NCBI GenBank assembly: GCA_003508835.1
Contig: PUFA01000166.1
Coordinates: forward strand, 2,032,001-2,096,000
Direction of reading: 5' to 3'
Source of the DNA: Eonycteris spelaea
Lineage: Eukaryota > Chordata > Mammalia > Chiroptera > Pteropodidae
DNA length: 64,000 bases
Below, one piece after another: positions 50,197 through 63,480 of the stretch. The notes under the pieces were generated by a model that was not told the DNA's origin, did not search any database, and saw nothing but the letters and a program-made list of their open reading frames with translations. The position numbers were made by a program, and so were the translations under genes. The stretch's first letter is position 1. The number at the start of each line of letters is the position of its first letter.

Positions 50197-50205
50197 AAGA
50201 TAGAT
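50197..50205. repeat. Right target-site duplication of the L1
   Basis: aagatagat directly after the A-rich tail; matches 47779-47787. Confidence 0.8.
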
Positions 50206-50329
50206 AGATCCTCAGCCCCAGAGTAAATTAGGACTTTTATTTTAGAGATTTATGCTCCAAAGAGTCTTCTCAATTGGGTGAGGGAAGCAAAGAACGCATT
50301 TTAAGATAAATAGTTTCTGGGGGGTAATG

Positions 50330-50565
50330 TCTGGTAGTTAAGAGCGCAAACTCTGGAAACACAAACTCTACCCATATTCAAAGTTGAACTCTGCTTCTTA
50401 TTAGCCTCTCTCCTTGAGCAAGTCATTTACCTTCACTGTACCTCAGTTGCTACACCTGTAAAATGGGAGTATTGATAGTACTTAAATGAAGTATTTACAT
50501 CATAGTTCTAAGGATTAAATTAATTGATATTTTAAAGCACTTAATGTCATACCAGTGACCTATAA
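50330..50565 (+). mobile_element. MIR SINE
   Basis: A nearly full-length sense MIR: 'tagttaagagcgcaaactct', 'ttgagcaagtcatttacctt', 'ctacacctgtaaaatgggag', then 'ttctaaggattaaattaatt'. Confidence 0.9.
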
Positions 50566-51100
50566 TTACTATATCCATATTTGACAAATAAATTAAACAA
50601 TCTCCCTGACAGAATTTAGGGGACTTTTTTTTAAGAGAAATCCTTTCTCTGTGGTTACTGAAAGTGTAGCCTGTGTCTTGTTTGCTCAAACTCACTCCTG
50701 TGATGGTTTGGAAAGACTGCGCCTTATTTCACCACAACACGCAGACAAATGGAATCTCGACATTTAAAGCTGCAATACTGTTGTACTGCAATTAGCCTTC
50801 CGGGCCAAAGCTAACCTCTTAAGGAAAAATAAAATAAAATAAAATAATCTTTAAAAAAAAGAAAACAGAAACAACGAGATCTGCACTTGATTTTAGCACA
50901 AAGACTCGTGTGAAGTCCTTGATGATGGCACTGTTGCTGATTGGTAATCAGGGCATCAATTAGTATTTCCTGAGTCTCTCAGATGTACTTTCGATAAAGT
51001 AAATTGTAAGCGGTGCTTTTACTGAGCTAATCAGATAAAATAATCTGAATGCTCCTACAAAGTCAGTGGGGATTAGCATATAGTTTACATTCAATGAATA
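50566..51100. other. Unique intergenic DNA with (AAAAT)n
   Basis: Nothing recognised apart from an AAAAT pentamer run at about 50824-50848. Confidence 0.55.
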
Positions 51101-51104
51101 AATG

Positions 51105-51335
51105 AGTAATAGCAAATTTATACTGTGCAAGCACTTTATACACAATACTTACCATGTCAAGTATTTTTCTAAGTGCTTTACAATAATTCTATAAGTTTAT
51201 CGCTGATTTTATCTCCAATTTAAATATGAAGAGTATGAGGAAAAGAGACCTTTAAAAATTTTTTCTAAGTTCACATGTGAGCAAGTGTCTCTAGGGTTCA
51301 AACCTACACTATCTGGCTTCAAAATCCATGCCCAC
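51105..51335 (-). mobile_element. MIR SINE
   Basis: Antisense MIR: 'tttctaagtgctttacaata', 'aatatgaagagtatgaggaa', 'gggttcaaacctacactatc'. Confidence 0.75.
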
Positions 51336-52845
51336 AATTTAGAGGGGCAGTGTGACAGTCATAGCTGTACCTCTCTCAGATCTCCATTTAATTCTAAGGA
51401 ATTCCATAACTGCAGGTTACAGCAATTTTATGATCCACAAATTTTGACCCAAGGCCACGCTCTTCCTGGGCAGTTCCTGCGATGACCACATGATGAGGGT
51501 GCTCAAGTTGGGCTCCTTCTGCCCAAAGCAGGACTCCTTTACCAGGCGGTCTTTGCTCTGGAGCTGCCTATTAGGTTGAAAGAAACTGTCAGATCCACAC
51601 AGTGGCCTGAGGCCCTCCGTGCTAAATCCTGCTTCCTTTCCTTTCCTGCTTTCACAGATGTCATCCCCAATAAACATCTTGCACTGCTAACTCCATCTCA
51701 GCATCTTCTTCCCAGGGGGAATATCTGGTCTTCCCAGGCAAATATCTGGCTTATATCTCACTAGTAAGGAAGGAGTGTGAAACTTTAGTAACAAAAATGT
51801 GAACTAAAGGAGATGAGCACAAACCCAACATGTCAAAGTTGTCTGTCTAGATATATGTCAAGTACAACTGGGACGCTGAACTGCCTCACTCTTTCACCGT
51901 AGCACTAAAGCACTGGTCTAACGTTGCTGTGCCACTTCATTAACAACCGTTATCTTTCATCCTCACTCAAGAGCTGATTTTAATCTTATGCTAGGATACC
52001 TGCTTTCCTTTTGTCATTTCAATGCAAGTAAGTGGATAAAATTTGACTTAATTCCAGAGTACTGACATCTTAGCAGATGTAAATGCTTCCCACTTCCCCA
52101 GTTTTACCTGGAAGAGAATACAATGCCTGTGCCCCAACAATTTCACAGCTGAGCTGACTTCTACCCATATGAAAGGCAGACATTTTACCTCTTCAAAAGG
52201 CCACTAATCTTTTATGTCTCATCACCACTAGATGCTTTACTGATTAACTTTCTAGTAAAATTATAGAATCATATTGTAGGAAGGAGAGGAAGATAGGAAC
52301 ACATTCAGATTTCTTTTCCAAGGATTCAACATTTTGGAAATAAAGATAAATAGCACATAATGATAAAAATTAAGAGGCAAGCGATACTTTTTACTTCTTA
52401 AATTGTTGAATAAGTATTCAAGAAAACTTTAGGGAAACTATTTGTATACTAGATAAGCACATCGCCAAGTACAAGGTAGCATTAGTTGAAATTCTTTGAT
52501 CGTAAGCAACAGACAGCAACTCTAGATAACTTAAGCCAAAGGTACGTGTTAGAACAGTGTGAGATTCACAGAAAGAATGGAAAGGAAGAAAGCAGGAACT
52601 GTGACAATGGAACTACATACAAAGAACAGTATAATCAAGGAGATTTGCTAGGGCAGAATGGTAATTCAACTACGTTCAGTATCATTATCTTTCTGTTCAA
52701 GATTCAAATTTCAGGGAAAGAATAGCAGATTGGCCTATCTTGTATCATTACTCAGTCCTTGGGGAGGAGTAAACAGAACCCCTGATTACAATCCCAAAGG
52801 CAATATTCACTGGGCAAGAGAAAATTTCTAAAAAGAAAATCAAGT
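51336..52845. other. Unique intergenic DNA, nothing firm
   Basis: Short frames of 60-86 codons on both strands, no motif. 52480-52760 has a repeat-like look ('aagcaacagacagcaactct', 'gataacttaagccaaagg') that I could not place. Confidence 0.45.
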
Positions 52846-52849
52846 TGCT

Positions 52850-52962
52850 TTAAAAAGAAAAGAGGAAAGGAAGGAAGGAAGAAAAGAAGGAAGGAGGAAA
52901 GGGAGGAAAAAAGGAAAGAGGGAAGGAAGTATAGAAGGGAGGGAGGAGGAAGGGAGGAAATG
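52850..52962. repeat. (GGAA)n-type purine tract
   Basis: About 110 bases almost without pyrimidines on the plus strand, made of GGAA/GGGA units. It can form triplex DNA, and GGAA arrays can bind ETS-family factors. The 81-codon minus-strand frame here is low complexity. Confidence 0.9.
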
Positions 52963-53934
52963 TATCCTGAACAGCCAAATAACTTTAACTGTTTCATAGC
53001 TGTGTCACAATTCCCAATTAGTACTAGTGAACAAATCCAGTAAAATGGAGATGACTCCTATGAGCCACTCTAGAGACTAATCAGCCTTTCGGTGGAAAGC
53101 ATAAGTTTGAATAAGAAGTCTCTTAGTACTACTGGGTCAGTTCTTAGAAAGAAATAGAGATAAATCAGAATCTATTTCAAGGTGGGAACCAGGGTGATGA
53201 GAGAATAATTCTGATAAAACCATGTGACAAAACTTATATAAAGAGATGTTGAAGGAAATAGAAATATTTAGTTAGGAAATAAAAATCTCAGGAGCTATCA
53301 GTTAGCAGCCATCATATATTTGTCATATGTTGATGACCTGACACCCTTCCCAAAAATTAGACAGAACCAGTGTGATCTAGAATCAACAGATAAATTCAGA
53401 ATCAATGAGAGGAGTTTGGGTCTGCCTTCACTGGGAGTCAAATGTTGAAAGAATTCCTATTGTAAAACAACAACAACAATAAGGAAAAAGTTAAAGCTGA
53501 GGTTAAGAAATTATATAAAAAGAGAATTGAGCTTCATATAACAATAGTAACAGTAATATCTGTATTTTTGAGTAAATACCATATACTAGGCACTGTGGTA
53601 TACTCCTTAAATGTGAGTGTGTCTCAAAATTTCATGCCCCAGTATCCTTAATGACAAAGCAAAGGAAATGTTTACTCCAGATCTCAGGAGGCAAGACAAA
53701 AGAATCCATAGCAATGGTAAGATTGTAGGGGGCTCTCAGGTTTTACATTAAAGCTTTATGGATACTTTATTCTGTTTCATAAGACATAAGACATCATATG
53801 TTTAACATATTCTTTAAATTACCAACCCTGGAAGCTACCTTGTATTTATATTATGGCTTATTTGAGAGCCTCAAAGAGTATTATTGCATAACTATATGGG
53901 TATATATACTCCAGTTTCTAACAAGCAATCAAGG

Positions 53935-53937
<3 letters not shown>
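52963..53937. other. Intergenic DNA with a possible MIR scrap
   Basis: A short antisense MIR-like piece may lie at 53545-53610 ('catatactaggcactgtggt'). The rest is unrecognised. Confidence 0.4.
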
Positions 53938-53971
<34 letters not shown>

Positions 53972-54050
53972 ACACATATATATACATATACACACATATA
54001 TATGTATACATACATATACATATACATACATATATATACATATATATATT
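53938..54050. repeat. Compound (CA)n-(TA)n microsatellite
   Basis: About 28 bases of CA followed by some 80 bases of mixed TA/CATA. It accounts for the Thr/His/Tyr/Ile-rich 105-codon frame at 53798-54115. Confidence 0.95.
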
Positions 54051-54439
54051 TAGAACTGTCTGAAGATAGAATACACTATCTAAGGAAACTCGTAAATAGA
54101 CAGAGTGATTTCTAGGCCTCCAAGGGAGAATTTAAAACCAAGCCCATTAACAAAAGTAGTCCTTCAATTTACCCATCAGAGGCACACTCAACCCCTACCC
54201 TTCAGAAGTATCCCAACATTGGAAGCTCCAAGCACAGTGACCTAAATAGGGGGAAAAAGTAGGAAAATGTCAAGGGCTCATCAATACTTTAAAAAGGCTA
54301 ACAAATAGACAACCCAACAGATAGAAATAACTATTCTGCTACTAAATTAAAGATGCTCTAACTCCCATTTCTCCTATTCCTGTGGTGAACAATAACATGT
54401 TCAACAAACTTTTGTCAGTGAGTGGAAGAAATACTACAT

Positions 54440-54595
54440 TTATTAAATTATTCAGATTTTAGAACTCAAAGGACTCTTTCGATTAATTCAGTCTAACCCT
54501 CTTTATTTTACAGTTAAATAGGCTGAATTCCTGTAAAGTGAAGCAGCTTGCCCAAGATCACACAGTTTCAGAGAAAGAATTAGATCTTTTTTTCC
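54440..54595 (-). mobile_element. MIR-like SINE fragment
   Basis: 'aactcaaaggactctttcga', 'cagtctaaccctctttattt', then 'cttgcccaagatcacacagt'. It fits MIR3 or a related tRNA-SINE, cut by the L1 to its right. Confidence 0.6.
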
Positions 54596-54599
54596 TTTC

Positions 54600-56190
54600 T
54601 TGACTTTTTGGTTTTTTTATTTTTAATTTTGTAAATTAAATTTATTGGAGTGACATCTATTAATAAAACTATATAGGTTTCAAGTGAACAATTCAATAAT
54701 ACCTCATATGCATGTCGCACTGGGTGTTTGCCATCCAAAGTTAAATTTCCTTCTGCAGCATGTATTTGTCCCCTTTAGCCTTTTCTACCTCCTCATCTTC
54801 TCTCTTTCCCTCTAGTAACCACTAAATTGTTGTCTGTTTTCATGAGTCTCTGTTTGTTTTGTTCATTTGTTGCTTTCAGTTTTATATCCCACATATGAGT
54901 AAAATCATATGGTTCTCAACTTTTTCTGTCTGGCTTATTTTGCTTAGCATGACTATTTCAAGGTTCACCATTTGTTGCAAATGGCACTATTTCATCTTTT
55001 CTTATTGCTGAGTCATATTCCATTGTATATATGTTCTGCATCTTTATATAATCATCCATCGAAGAGCACTTCAGTTGTTTCCATGTCATGTCCACTGTGA
55101 ATAATGCTGCTGGGAACATCAGGGTGCATATATCTTCACAGATAAATGTTTTCAAATTTTGTGAGTAGATACCCAGAAGAGGGATTGCTGAGTAATTCTA
55201 TTCTTAATTTTTTGAAGAATTCCATACTGTTTTCCATGGTGGCTATACCAGTTTACATTCCTACTAGCAGTGTATGAGAGTTCCTTTCCCCGCAACATCT
55301 CTAACTCTTGTTACTATTTGTCCTGTTGATATAGCTATTCTAACAGGTATGAGATGGTAGCTCATTGTGGTTTTGATTTGAATTTCCCTAATAGCTAGTG
55401 AAATGAAGCATCTTTTCATATGTCTGTTAGCCATTAGTATATTTTCTTGGAGAAGTGTCTGTTCAGGTCCTCTGCCCATTTTTTAGTTGGATTGTTTGTT
55501 TTCTTTACTGTTGACTTGTGCAAGCTCTTTGTATATTTTGAGCATTAGCCCTTTATTGGAGATGTTGTTTGCAAATACCTTCTTACATTCTGTTGGTTGC
55601 CTTTTGTTTTGTTGATGGTTTCTTTTGCTGTGCAGAAGCATTTTGGTTTAATATAGTCCCACTTTGCTTTTACTTCCCTTGCCTTTTAAATCAAATACAT
55701 AAAATTTTCTCAAAATACAAGGTTTATGAGTTTAGTATTCATGTTTTCTTCTATGCAATTTCTTGTTTCAGGTCTTATATTCAGGTTTTTGATCCATCTT
55801 GGTTAATTTTGGTGAATGCTGACAGATAGCAGTCTAGTTTCATTCTTTTGCATGTGGCTTTCCAACTTTCCCAGAACCTATTATTGAAAAGGCTTTCTTT
55901 TCTCCATTGTATGTTTTGGCTCCTTGTCAAAAATTACTTGCCCATGTAAACAGGAGGTTATTTCTGGGCTCTCAATTCTGTTCTATTGATTTGTGTGTCT
56001 GTTTTTCTGCCTTTACCACACTGTTTTGATTATTGTCACTTTGTATAATTTGAAGTCAGGTGTTAATACCTCTGGCCTTGTTTCTTTTTCTCAGGATTGT
56101 TTTGGCTATTTGGGGTCTTTTGTGATTTCATACAAATCTGATGACTTTTTGTTCTACTTGTTTTAGAAATGGCATTGGGTCATTTTATTC
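54600..56190 (-). mobile_element. 5'-truncated L1, minus strand
   Basis: Poly-T leads into the antisense 3' UTR ('tttattggagtgacatctat', 'actatataggtttcaagtga', 'gcatgtcgcactgggtgttt'), then the C-terminal half of ORF2 in antisense up to about 56190. The 3' UTR resembles the copies at 34.9 and 38.0 kb. The target-site duplication is not clear. No long frame survives. Confidence 0.9.
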
Positions 56191-56264
56191 CCAGTTAAAT
56201 ACTCTATTCAAAGACAAGATGAGCTATAAAGGAAAGAGAAGCTTTTAAAATGGCACATGCAGGC

Positions 56265-56425
56265 ACAGACAATGTCCTGGCCCTGTGACCTTGGGCATGT
56301 TGCTTATCCTTTCTGAACCATTTCTTCATCTGTAAAATGGAAATAACACCCGTTTCAGTGGATTCCTCCAAGGATTTAAAGAGGGAATGTTCACAAATCA
56401 GGGAGCACAGTGCTCACCATATGAA
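56265..56425 (+). mobile_element. MIR SINE
   Basis: 'ctgtgaccttgggcatgttg', 'cttcatctgtaaaatggaaa' and 'ccaaggatttaaagagggaa' give a sense MIR. Confidence 0.8.
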
Positions 56426-58980
56426 GGTTGCCACAAAAGACTTTTGTTCTCCAATTTCCTACCTTCCTTATTTAGTTGTTTCCCAAGTCTTCCTGCTAGT
56501 ACATAGTTTTAATAAGAAGAAAGGATATTCCTCTTTCCAAATCACACAATTGAGAGAGACACACAGAAAGATGGAGAGATGGAGCAGTGAAATATTAACA
56601 GTTGAGGAATCTGGGTCTTTGAGTTCTTTATACTTAAATTGCAAGTTTTCTTCTTAAGTATAAAATCATTTCAAAACAAATAACTTTTTAATGGAAAGAT
56701 AAAACTCACATCAGATGCTCTTCTTTCATTTTAAAACCCTAGCAACTAGACTAAGGTTTTTAACACCATGTGCATCTTAAACGATGTATTAGTAAGTATA
56801 TCCTTCCAATCCCTGTGTTCTAAAGGAAAGTTGTGATTCCTCTTTCATTTGTTGAACACATGACATAAAGAGAAACTGGGGCTAGGCCTAGGCATCGGCT
56901 GAAGTTAAAAAAGTGTCTCAGTGAATGATAAATGTATGGTCACACCATGTTAACCACAGATTAAGAAGAGGTCATGTGCTAAATTGGAAAAATTCCCAGT
57001 GTAGGAGAAAGTAATTGAGAGTCTTTTGTACCTAAAATAGCGCAAATAGATTCCAGCTGAGAAGAAACTCAAATTTGTTTTCCTTTTGCAATGATCTTGA
57101 GGGGGGGAAAAAAAACTTTGCCTTTTGGAGCCTAATTTCTTTTATTAGAAAAAGAAAGGTTCAACAAAAATGATTTTTAAAATTTATTTCAGGTCAATAA
57201 CTCTAAGAAACAAGCTGCAACTTAGATTTTTCTTAGAGATCTCAGTATATGCATCCAGATATAGTATAGGGTTGAAAGGAACCTGGGAATCTTCTAATCT
57301 AATCCTGCTAGACTCTCTCACTTGTCTTTACTTTCCTTATTTCTAGCATAAAAAATATTCAACTGTTTGCCATATTGAGCCACTCCTAATCTGATGCATG
57401 AATCCTCTCTGTTATCTCTAACACAAGGCCAATGGCCAATGCATAGACCACATACCTCAAAGGCCAGGAAGCTCAGTACTTCAGCAGCCTGTTTATTTTT
57501 CAGACACCTATTCACTGCTATAGGCTGTCTTTATACTGAGCCAAAATCTACTCCCTGTAATTGCACTCACCAGGGGAAATCACTTTAAGCCACATGAGCA
57601 TTAGGTAGGCAAGGGACAATGCCATGTGGGATTTAACAAGCCATAGTGACAGGGGCACATAAAGTCTTCTTTGAACTTCCTTTTCATCAGATATGTAAAG
57701 ATAATCTAAGAAGACAAAAATCCTGACATTGTGAACAAAAGGAACTGGGGTGAAAGTGAACCAGGCGTCCCTATGAACAGAAAGAGTGTTCATACACTTT
57801 AATAAATAAAAGATGAGAGGGCCAAGGTCCAAACTATAAATGACCTAAGAGTTCTTCTAGTAATGAGAGAATGTGAAAAACTCAAATGAATCACTGTCTC
57901 GGTTCAGGCTACAAGGCAGCATGACAGTGAAAAATGTGTCCCAAGAGTAAGGGTCATGCCTATAAGACAAGTGTAGAGTCATTTCATACACAGCTTCCCT
58001 GTACTCCAATGAAAAGCTTTGTTGGTCATTCTCTACAGGGAGCGTCCCATTCACTGCCTACTGCCCTGGTAGCAGGAACAGAGGCTGAGACTGAAAAAAT
58101 GAGTTGTAAGTAAAGCACAATATAGGGTGGCCACCTGACAAGGGTCAAGGTTAGGTTTAGGGTCATTATCTTATTGGTTCATTTTTGTTCTGTAAGGACA
58201 CAAAATATATCTGGTTGTAGAAAACAATGAAGTTTTGCGATGCTTCATCTCTAACTGGCTGCAACCTTGAGCAAATTCTTTAACCTTTTTTAGTGTCATA
58301 GTCTATGTTTGACTAAAAGGTTTAAGGATGAAAACACACAGGTCTTTCAAATTGGATCTATTCTTTGCATCTTGCATTTATTTACTCATATTATTTTCTC
58401 TATTATGGATGCTCTGCTTCCCGAATTCTGAGAAGGAAATACATAGGTTTTCCAACTACAAACATTTCCCCTAGCAAAAGGCCATAATAATGGGCAACAT
58501 TATTGAGGAGTTTCTGGGAACCCCCACATTTGCTGTAGTCCAACTCTAGGGTATTTCATTGTTCTCACCCAAAACTCAGCCCAAAACTACTGAGGGAGTC
58601 AGTTGGTCTCAGAGATTATGAGTCACTCACAAGACCTGTTACCAATTTCCTCCCCCAAGGACTTGGGCCTTCCTAAACAAGTCCAAAACTATGGCCAATT
58701 TTCTCTATAGAGTGACCTTATCCAGAGTCCACACTGGACCTGACTCGAGCACCTAAAAGAGTTCCCAATGACCTGGAAACCATAGAATAGGTCAGTATAC
58801 CATGGGATCTAAAAGTGGCCACTGAACAAGTCGCTTAGCTTATTGGCATCAGAGGATGGGCAGATACTTTGTAGCTAACAATGCTAAATCTCAATCTAAT
58901 AACTTTTGCAGTTCTTAAATAAAATTTTTCTTTATTTCTTGGTTTTTTAAAGTAGCATCAATTTAAAAGTTTGCAGCAAC
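56426..58980. other. Unique intergenic DNA with SINE scraps
   Basis: 58235-58330 looks like a sense MIR core ('gcaaccttgagcaaattctt'). 57265-57310 resembles a MIR3-type block ('gttgaaaggaacctgggaat'). No gene. Short frames at 57318-58054 on both strands have no motif. Confidence 0.5.
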
Positions 58981-58984
58981 ACAC

Positions 58985-59095
58985 TGATTTTTGCCTTTGT
59001 TTTTTTATTGTTTTTTTACTATGGTAAGAAACTTAACATGAGATACCCTCTAAACAAGTTTTCAAGTGAACAGTACAGTATTGTTAACTACAAGT
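58985..59095 (-). mobile_element. Old L1 3' UTR, left part
   Basis: 'ggtaagaaacttaacatgag' and 'cagtacagtattgttaacta' are the antisense L1 3' UTR. It continues after the insertion at 59096. Confidence 0.75.
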
Positions 59096-59645
59096 TGTTG
59101 GGGAGGGGGAAATTCCCTCCTGCCCCTCTTAAGTTCTTATGGCTTGACTAGTAATAAATTGACGCAGACCAGATTAGGAAGTGAAAAATCAATTTAATAT
59201 GCATACACTGGAGATCATAAATGATGCTCAGAAATGATGAACGAGCCAGCTTTTTATACTTTTTTAGACAAAGAAACAATATATTCGTGAAGATTTGACA
59301 GGATAAAAAAATTTGTTTGGTTTCTTGTTAGTGAGGAATCTAAGCAAAGTCTGGATTTGGGTAGTAAAATAATACAGAAAGAATGAAATTTGTTGATACA
59401 GTCTTCTCACCCCTGGATTCCTTAACTGTAGCAATAGGATGTCTCTCTCAGCCTCCCATCCCCACCCCCTAGAGAAAGGAGGGCATCTTTCACAGGGGAG
59501 ACTTATTTCCTGCATTCAAGAAGACAAGGAGGGTTAATGTGCCCTTCTTGGACCAGCTGCTTGTCAAGGAACTTTAATTCAAAGTAACCAGTATGTCATT
59601 GTGGGATATTTGGGAGCAACTTTCCCTGGACTTTGATAAGGTACA
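59096..59645 (-). mobile_element. Solo LTR-like insertion in the L1 3' UTR
   Basis: 550 bases with TG...CA ends (TGTTGGGG left, GGTACA right) split the L1. On the minus strand it has a TATA-like AGTATAAAAA (reverse complement of 59251-59260) and an ATTAAA about 55 bases downstream (59193-59198). The flanks do not show a clear duplication and boundaries may be off by ten bases. The family is not certain. Confidence 0.6.
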
Positions 59646-60410
59646 ATGTTGTTCAGTAGACCTCTAGAACTTGTTCATCTTGCTTAACCGAAACTTTATG
59701 CCCACTGATTAACAACTTCCCACTTCCCTCTCTCTTTAGCCCCTGCAAGCACCATTTCTCTCTTTGAGTATGTTAATTTGATTATTTTAGGTATCTCACA
59801 TAATTGGGATAATGCAGTATTTGTCTCTCTCTGACTGGTTTGTTTCATTGAGATAATGCCCTCAAGTTTATCTATTTTGTTTTGTTTTGCAAAATTTTCA
59901 TCTCTTTCAAGGCTGGATAGTATTCTATTGAATGTATTACTACATTGTCTTTATCCATTCATCTGTTGATGGACATTTAGGTTGCTTCCACATCGTGGCT
60001 CGTGTGAATAGTGCTGCAATGAATCTGAGGTGCTAATATCTCTTTAATATCCTGATTTCAATTCTTTTGAATAAAAACCCAGAAGTGGATTGCTGGATCA
60101 TATGGTAGTTCTATTTTTAATTTTTTGAGGAACTTAGATATTATTTTCCATAGTGGCTGTACCTTTTTGCATTCATACCAATGGTGTGCAAAATTTCTAA
60201 TTTCTCCACACCTTTGCCAACACCTATTGTCTTTTGTTTCTTTGGTAATAGCCATCTGGACAGATGTGAAAATTTACTTGCATTTTCCTAATGACCTTGA
60301 ACATTTTTCATATACCTGCTGGCCATTTGTATATCTTCTTTGGGAAAGTGTCTCTGCAACTTCTTAACCCATTTTTTAATCAGATAATTTATGATCGATT
60401 ACTTTTTATG
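59646..60410 (-). mobile_element. Old L1 3' UTR and ORF2 end, right part
   Basis: 'cttgcttaaccgaaacttta', 'tctgttgatggacatttagg', 'agtggattgctggatcatat' and 'gctggccatttgtatatctt' are the antisense ORF2 C-terminus and 3' UTR. 5'-truncated at about 60410. Confidence 0.85.
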
Positions 60411-62369
60411 ATACCTTTCTGAACTTTACTGTACCAGCAAAGACTAAAAGTAATAATTGAATGAAACAAAATGACTAATTGATTTGTGGCCAATGACCCT
60501 ATCTTCTCCCATCCTTCTTGATGTGATTCACCCAGGAAACATCACAAGGATTGGCCACTCCCGCCAGCCCAGAAGGTTGATGAGTGGAGCACAGGTGGAT
60601 GGTCCATGAAACCATATGTCTTCTGGATTGATGACTCTAGGCAGAATGGATGCATTGATGTTCATCTGTCAGTAAAATTTGCTGAGCTTTTACTAATAGC
60701 AGTAAAGCATTTTAGTTTTTATAAACCTATTTTGACCATCGTCAAATCTTCTCAACTCTTTTAGGTCTTGGGATTTGCATTTAAAGCCAGAGGGAATGGA
60801 CAAATTGTCCTCATAGGATGCTTTCCAATTTTATATCCTATAATTTTGTGAATATGACTATGATAAGTTAAAAAAAAAAGTCTTCCTACAATGCTAAAGG
60901 CTTCAGAAAGGAACACCTTCTGCATTTTCTTACTCATATTTGTTTCAGTAAAACACACTGTACACAATTTAGCCTCATTGCTAATAGAAATATCAATGAA
61001 AACTCACCAGTTGCCCTAAGAGCATATATGTTAGTAAGTATATATTAACTATAATTACTGAAAACAATTCTATCCTGTGACTTTCACGAATTATATGAAT
61101 GATATATTGTTTAATTTTTCTGACTTTCTATACCACTAGAGCTGATTAATAATGTCTTAATTTCAGTTTCATGAAAGACATTGTTATTTATTATTCCTGG
61201 CCAAGTATTCCAAAGTATATCCTAAAAAGACCTGTTTCATTTTTATTATACAATTTTCCCACAAATCCACACACTTCACCTGTTTTTTCTAACTGCTTTC
61301 ATGTGCATCCTCTCTTCTCTGATCCATGTTATGCTTCTCTGTTCTTTTCCAATCATCTGATCTTTATTTCCCACAGTTTCTACTCTCCTCCTATTTGTCA
61401 ACATGTTCATACTCTTGCTCACTGACATCTGCTGCTGAAGGTTTCCTTCTTGTTCCCTGGTTCAATGCACAGCTTCCATTCCATTTCCTCCCTCACTGTC
61501 CTTCTTTCCTGCTAGATTCTTTGTCTTTTGTGCTTTTCATCAGATGCTGCACAGGCTTTTAGAAGGCCATGAGGAGTCAGCATTCTAGGCACAGCTAATG
61601 ATCCAAAAGCTCTTCAAGCTGCAGGCAACTTGTAACATTCAAACAGGAAAGAGAAGCACAGAGAAAATGCTCTGCCACCACGTTTCCAGTAATGTCAGTG
61701 TTCTAGAGATGTAATAGGGACTAACTTTACTTAGTATTCAGATTGGTTTACCTCCATCAACTAATAGAGCTTCTTGTGCTCAGACTTCTGGAGTGGGTGC
61801 TCAAGATTTTTCTCTTCTAACAGAGTTGGGTTTGGTTCATGTTGTATTGCGTTGTTTGTTTACCAAGAAAGCAATTTCACTTCTTTGTGCTTTGCTTCTC
61901 CCACCTGCCTTACTGGGAGATTTTCTGGTGCCTATTTAACCTGATGGTGTAGAGAATGGTGTCTCCCTGCCTGGTGGTATCACCCTTAAGGGGGCCACGA
62001 ACATGGCAGTGCCAACAAGGCCTCATGCAGCATTTCCCAAGCAGCCTTACCCTATCAATCAACATGAATTTCTGAGCGTTTAATAGTTCTCTGTCAGATT
62101 TTTAAAATGACACAGGGATTTATTAGATGTGTTCACTTCCCTCCAATTGGCAGCAATTTGGGAGGCTCAACAAAATCAATGCAAACCAAAGAGATAAAGT
62201 AACCACGCAAGACCACACATGAGGGAGGCAGATTGTGAGAGCAGCTGGGGTTGAGAAAAAGGCAAAATCAGGGTTGATTGGGAAAAAAAGAAAGAGCCTC
62301 TGGCTTTGAGCTGGACCAAGAAGGGTATACATTAGGTCAGGAGGATTCTAGGCCTCAGTTGTGATCCTT
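60411..62369. other. Unique intergenic DNA, nothing firm
   Basis: 61170-61440 has a pyrimidine-rich character that might be a very old L2, unconfirmed. No gene recognised. Confidence 0.45.
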
Positions 62370-63480
62370 GTCACCCTACATGCTAGGGTACCCCGGGTAT
62401 CGGTCCTTGGTCCTATTTACCTTCTCCATCTGTATTCTTCCCTCATGGCTTAAATACTACCTAATGTATAGGTTAATGGTTCACAAATTTATGCCTGAAG
62501 CCAGGATTTCCCTATTCCAGACTTGTACTTGTATTATTTACTTGATATTTCCAGTTCGTTGTCTAATAAACATTTCCAACTCGATGTAACCAAAACAGAA
62601 TATATTTTTTCTTTTCCAAAATCCACTCTACCCCTAAATATTTCCTATCTAATTAAATGGCACCACCAGTCATTAGTTGCTAAGGCCAAGGAACAGGGAG
62701 TCATTTTTGATTCTTCTTCCCTTATACTCATTTCCAATTAGTAGGTTCTGATATTCAACTCTAAAACATGTTACATGGACTACCAGTCCCTACCATGTCT
62801 GTTGCTGTGACCCTAATCCAAGACACCCTCGTCTCTCCTACACTATTGATAGCTGCTTCCTGGTCAGAACTGCTTCCACCATTGCCCTTATAAGTCCATT
62901 ATTCAAGCAGCACTCAGACTGATCTTTCTAAAGTGAGAATCAGGGCACTTGCTCTCTGGTGAAAAATCCTCCAATGGCTCTCCATCCCTACTCCTTACCA
63001 CGGCCCTGCATGATCTGACTCCTTCCTCCTTCCCTGACATCATCTCTCACCATTCTGCTCTATTCACACTGACCTTTCAATTCTTCAAAACTCTCAAACT
63101 GAGGCTAACCTTGGCCTTTGACCAGCTTTTGGCTCCATCTGGAAAGCTCACTCCTCCAATCTTTGTGTGATTCTCTTCTGTTTTGTCTCCTCGATAGAAA
63201 ATGCCTCCTCAACAACAACAACAACAATTTCCCTGACCGCCCTAGCTTAAAACAAAACAAAACAAAATAAAAAACCCTTTCCACTCTTCCTCACTCTCTA
63301 TCTAATTGCTGTGTGTTTTATTTTCTTTGGGGGACTTATCTGGAATTATACTATGTATTTATTTGCCTTTCAGTTGATTATCTGTTGCCTCCACTGGTTG
63401 TAAGCTCTGCGAGTACAAGCACTGTGTCCATTGCACTTTCTCTAATGCTAGCAAATGCATAACAGATGATTTTTTAATAA
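62370..63480 (+). mobile_element. L2 LINE, long 3' part
   Basis: Sense L2 over about 1.1 kb: 'ggtatcggtccttggtccta', 'aactcgatgtaaccaaaaca', 'aggaacagggagtcattttt', 'aatcctccaatggctctcca', 'ctgcatgatctgactccttc', then 'gtaagctctgcgagtacaag'. Frames at 62368-62589 and 62949-63170 are L2 remnants. AAC and AAAAC microsatellites at about 63212-63228 and 63249-63275 sit inside it. Confidence 0.9.

Noticed and set aside
53798..54115. 105-codon frame with His/Thr/Tyr/Ile repeats
   Set aside because: It is produced by translating the CA/TA microsatellite.
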